A DNA stretch of 64,000 nucleotides from Ferrovum sp. PN-J185 (lineage in GTDB: Bacteria > Pseudomonadota > Gammaproteobacteria > Burkholderiales > Ferrovaceae), in NCBI RefSeq assembly GCF_001581925.1, contig NZ_LQZA01000002.1:62001-126000 (forward strand). The letters run 5' to 3'. Below the pieces are notes generated by a model. It did not search any database. It was not told the DNA's origin and worked only from the letters and a program-made list of their open reading frames with translations. Shown piece after piece: positions 63,138-64,000 of this stretch (positions are counted from its first letter, which is position 1; every line of letters starts with the position of its first letter). Position numbers and translations under genes: made by a program.

Positions 63138-63491
63138 CTAAGCCCTTAACAGCGCTAGCCAGTAAATGGCTAACACTACCAAAAAAGTTGTAAAAAACCC
63201 AACAAGCTGCAACTGCGTATCATATTTAAAAATCAACGCAAATAAGCTTATGGTTACAAAAAATTTTATTCTCTCCCCCGCATATTGGGCTGTTAACCAG
63301 TCTTGCGGATTTTTTCCTTTTACTACTGCACTTCTCAAGGCGTAGGCTACTCCGGGTAAAAACACCACAGAGCCACCTAGTAGCGAAGATACAGCAGTAT
63401 TTACTCCCTTAACCCCCAAAAAAACCAAGGAAATCAAAAAGGTAAGTAAAATTTGCAGCAAGATTATCTGGATAATTTTTTTGTGTATCAC
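63138..63491 (-). CDS. atpI: ATP synthase subunit I
   Basis: A 117-residue, four-helix membrane protein at the head of the atp operon. AtpI aids c-ring assembly and possibly Mg uptake but is not part of the mature enzyme. 'LLGGSVVFLPGVAYALRS' is typical of the proteobacterial family. It lies 14 bp upstream of atpB and behind the operon promoter. Confidence 0.9.
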   Translation of the reverse strand: MIHKKIIQIILLQILLTFLISLVFLGVKGVNTAVSSLLGGSVVFLPGVAYALRSAVVKGKNPQDWLTAQYAGERIKFFVTISLFALIFKYDTQLQLVGFFTTFLVVLAIYWLALLRA

Positions 63492-63514
63492 AAATAAAGT
63501 AGCAAATCGGTTAG

Positions 63515-63544
63515 ATTATAAACGTTTCAGAGTGTTACGGTCAA
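63515..63544 (-). promoter_or_regulatory. atp operon promoter
   Basis: On the minus strand TTGACC (complement of 63539-63544) and a perfect TATAAT (complement of 63515-63520) are 18 bp apart, 24 bp upstream of atpI. It lies between parB and atpI, so the ATP synthase genes need not depend on parB transcription. Confidence 0.75.
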
Positions 63545-63557
63545 TGAAATACTTTTA

Positions 63558-64000
63558 CTAATGCGTGTTTTTAAAGAAAGCCAAAATGCCATCTAACTGA
63601 TCAAGGCTTTCATACCGTATGGTCATTGATCCTGCTCCTTTTTTCGTTCCACTCTTAAAAGTCACTATTGCACCCAACGTATCAGATAACTCATTTTGCA
63701 AACGCATCACATCTGGATCTGTTTTATCAGCCTTTCTAATAGACGATCCGCTTAACTCACGCCTTACTTGATTTTCAGTTTCACGTACTGACCAGTGATG
63801 CTCGACAATTTGACTTGCTAAATGACGTTGTTTAATTGACGGTAAACTCAATAACGCCCGAGCATGACCCATTTCGATTTGGCCAAGATTAATTAACGAC
63901 TGGACGTAATCATCCAAATCCAATAAACGTAGCAAGTTAGTCACAGCACTTCTTGATCGCCCAATGGCTTGAGCCACTTGATCGTGTGTTAATTTAAACT
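63558..64000 (-). CDS. parB: Chromosome partitioning protein ParB (C-terminal part)
   Basis: Only the C-terminal 146 residues are present; the gene continues beyond the right edge, and the frame is open to base 64000. The helix-turn-helix 'KLTHDQVAQAIGRSRSAVTNLLRLL' (in parts) that recognises parS is at the left of the fragment. 'QIEMGHARALLSL' follows, and the C-terminal dimerisation domain ends 'YESLDQLDGILAFFKN'. ParB spreads around parS and loads SMC. Its position next to the atp operon indicates that the chromosome origin lies a few genes beyond the right edge. Confidence 0.93.
   Translation of the reverse strand, partial: FKLTHDQVAQAIGRSRSAVTNLLRLLDLDDYVQSLINLGQIEMGHARALLSLPSIKQRHLASQIVEHHWSVRETENQVRRELSGSSIRKADKTDPDVMRLQNELSDTLGAIVTFKSGTKKGAGSMTIRYESLDQLDGILAFFKNTH

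Noticed and set aside
63778-63788. GTTTCACGT resembling half of a parS site inside parB
   Set aside because: Only one half of the 16-bp palindrome matches; it simply encodes part of the conserved ParB sequence.

Overview
The window looks like a 64 kb, origin-proximal stretch of a betaproteobacterial chromosome with fairly low G+C (roughly 40-45 % by eye, not computed). The assignment rests on gene order: rubredoxin-thiD-thiE-hemL, argA-yggX, hemE-priA-argS-SPOR-dsbA, and parB next to atpI-atpC are all typical neighbourhoods of Betaproteobacteria. A CbbR-like LysR regulator facing gap-pgk-pyk hints at an autotroph or methylotroph, for example the Ferrovales, Nitrosomonadales or Methylophilales. 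The species cannot be named from this sequence.

Layout. 1-5 kb is an accessory edge: the N-terminus of a ChaN-like protein, a G+C-rich 'mobile mystery protein' A/B pair (HTH plus Fic), an MFS drug exporter and a secreted metallophosphatase. 5-20 kb holds an aldehyde dehydrogenase, ilvA, a PemK-type toxin-antitoxin pair, rpiA, phoU, yggX, argA, rsmE, an IMPase, an EVE protein, and the gap-pgk-pyk-purC operon facing its LysR regulator. A 6S-like RNA and zapA/zapB follow. 20-27 kb is mainly envelope assembly: a BtuM-like membrane protein, msbA, a core glycosyltransferase, a nucleotide-sugar epimerase, waaC and waaA. 27.1-27.9 kb is a patch of decayed toxin-antitoxin genes. 28-37 kb holds greB, pcm, thiC, uppP, rubredoxin, thiD, thiE, hemL, engB and hemB. 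37-42 kb has an intact StbDE/RelBE-type pair, a nucleotidyltransferase-like gene, mrcA, aroK and aroB. 42-55 kb is one + strand run: gltB, gltD, hemE, priA, argS, a SPOR protein and dsbA. 55-64 kb is one - strand run: glmU behind the whole atpIBEFHAGDC operon, then the C-terminal part of parB at the right edge.

Most genes are housekeeping: central carbon, nitrogen (GltBD), tetrapyrrole (HemL, HemB, HemE), thiamine (ThiC, ThiD, ThiE), aromatic (AroK, AroB) and envelope biosynthesis (MsbA, WaaC, WaaA, UppP, MrcA, GlmU). The genome is compact: several convergent genes overlap at their stop codons, and some transcripts look leaderless. The pilMNOPQ genes often found between mrcA and aroK are absent.

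The parts most worth attention are: the MmpA/MmpB cassette, with three small palindromes spaced exactly 33 bp apart; the AT-rich hemE-priA gap with two perfect DnaA boxes and one near-perfect box; the operators placed inside the gap and stbDE promoters; the hairpin-rich hemB leader; and the decayed toxin-antitoxin patch. No CRISPR array, tRNA, rRNA, insertion sequence or complete prophage was seen.
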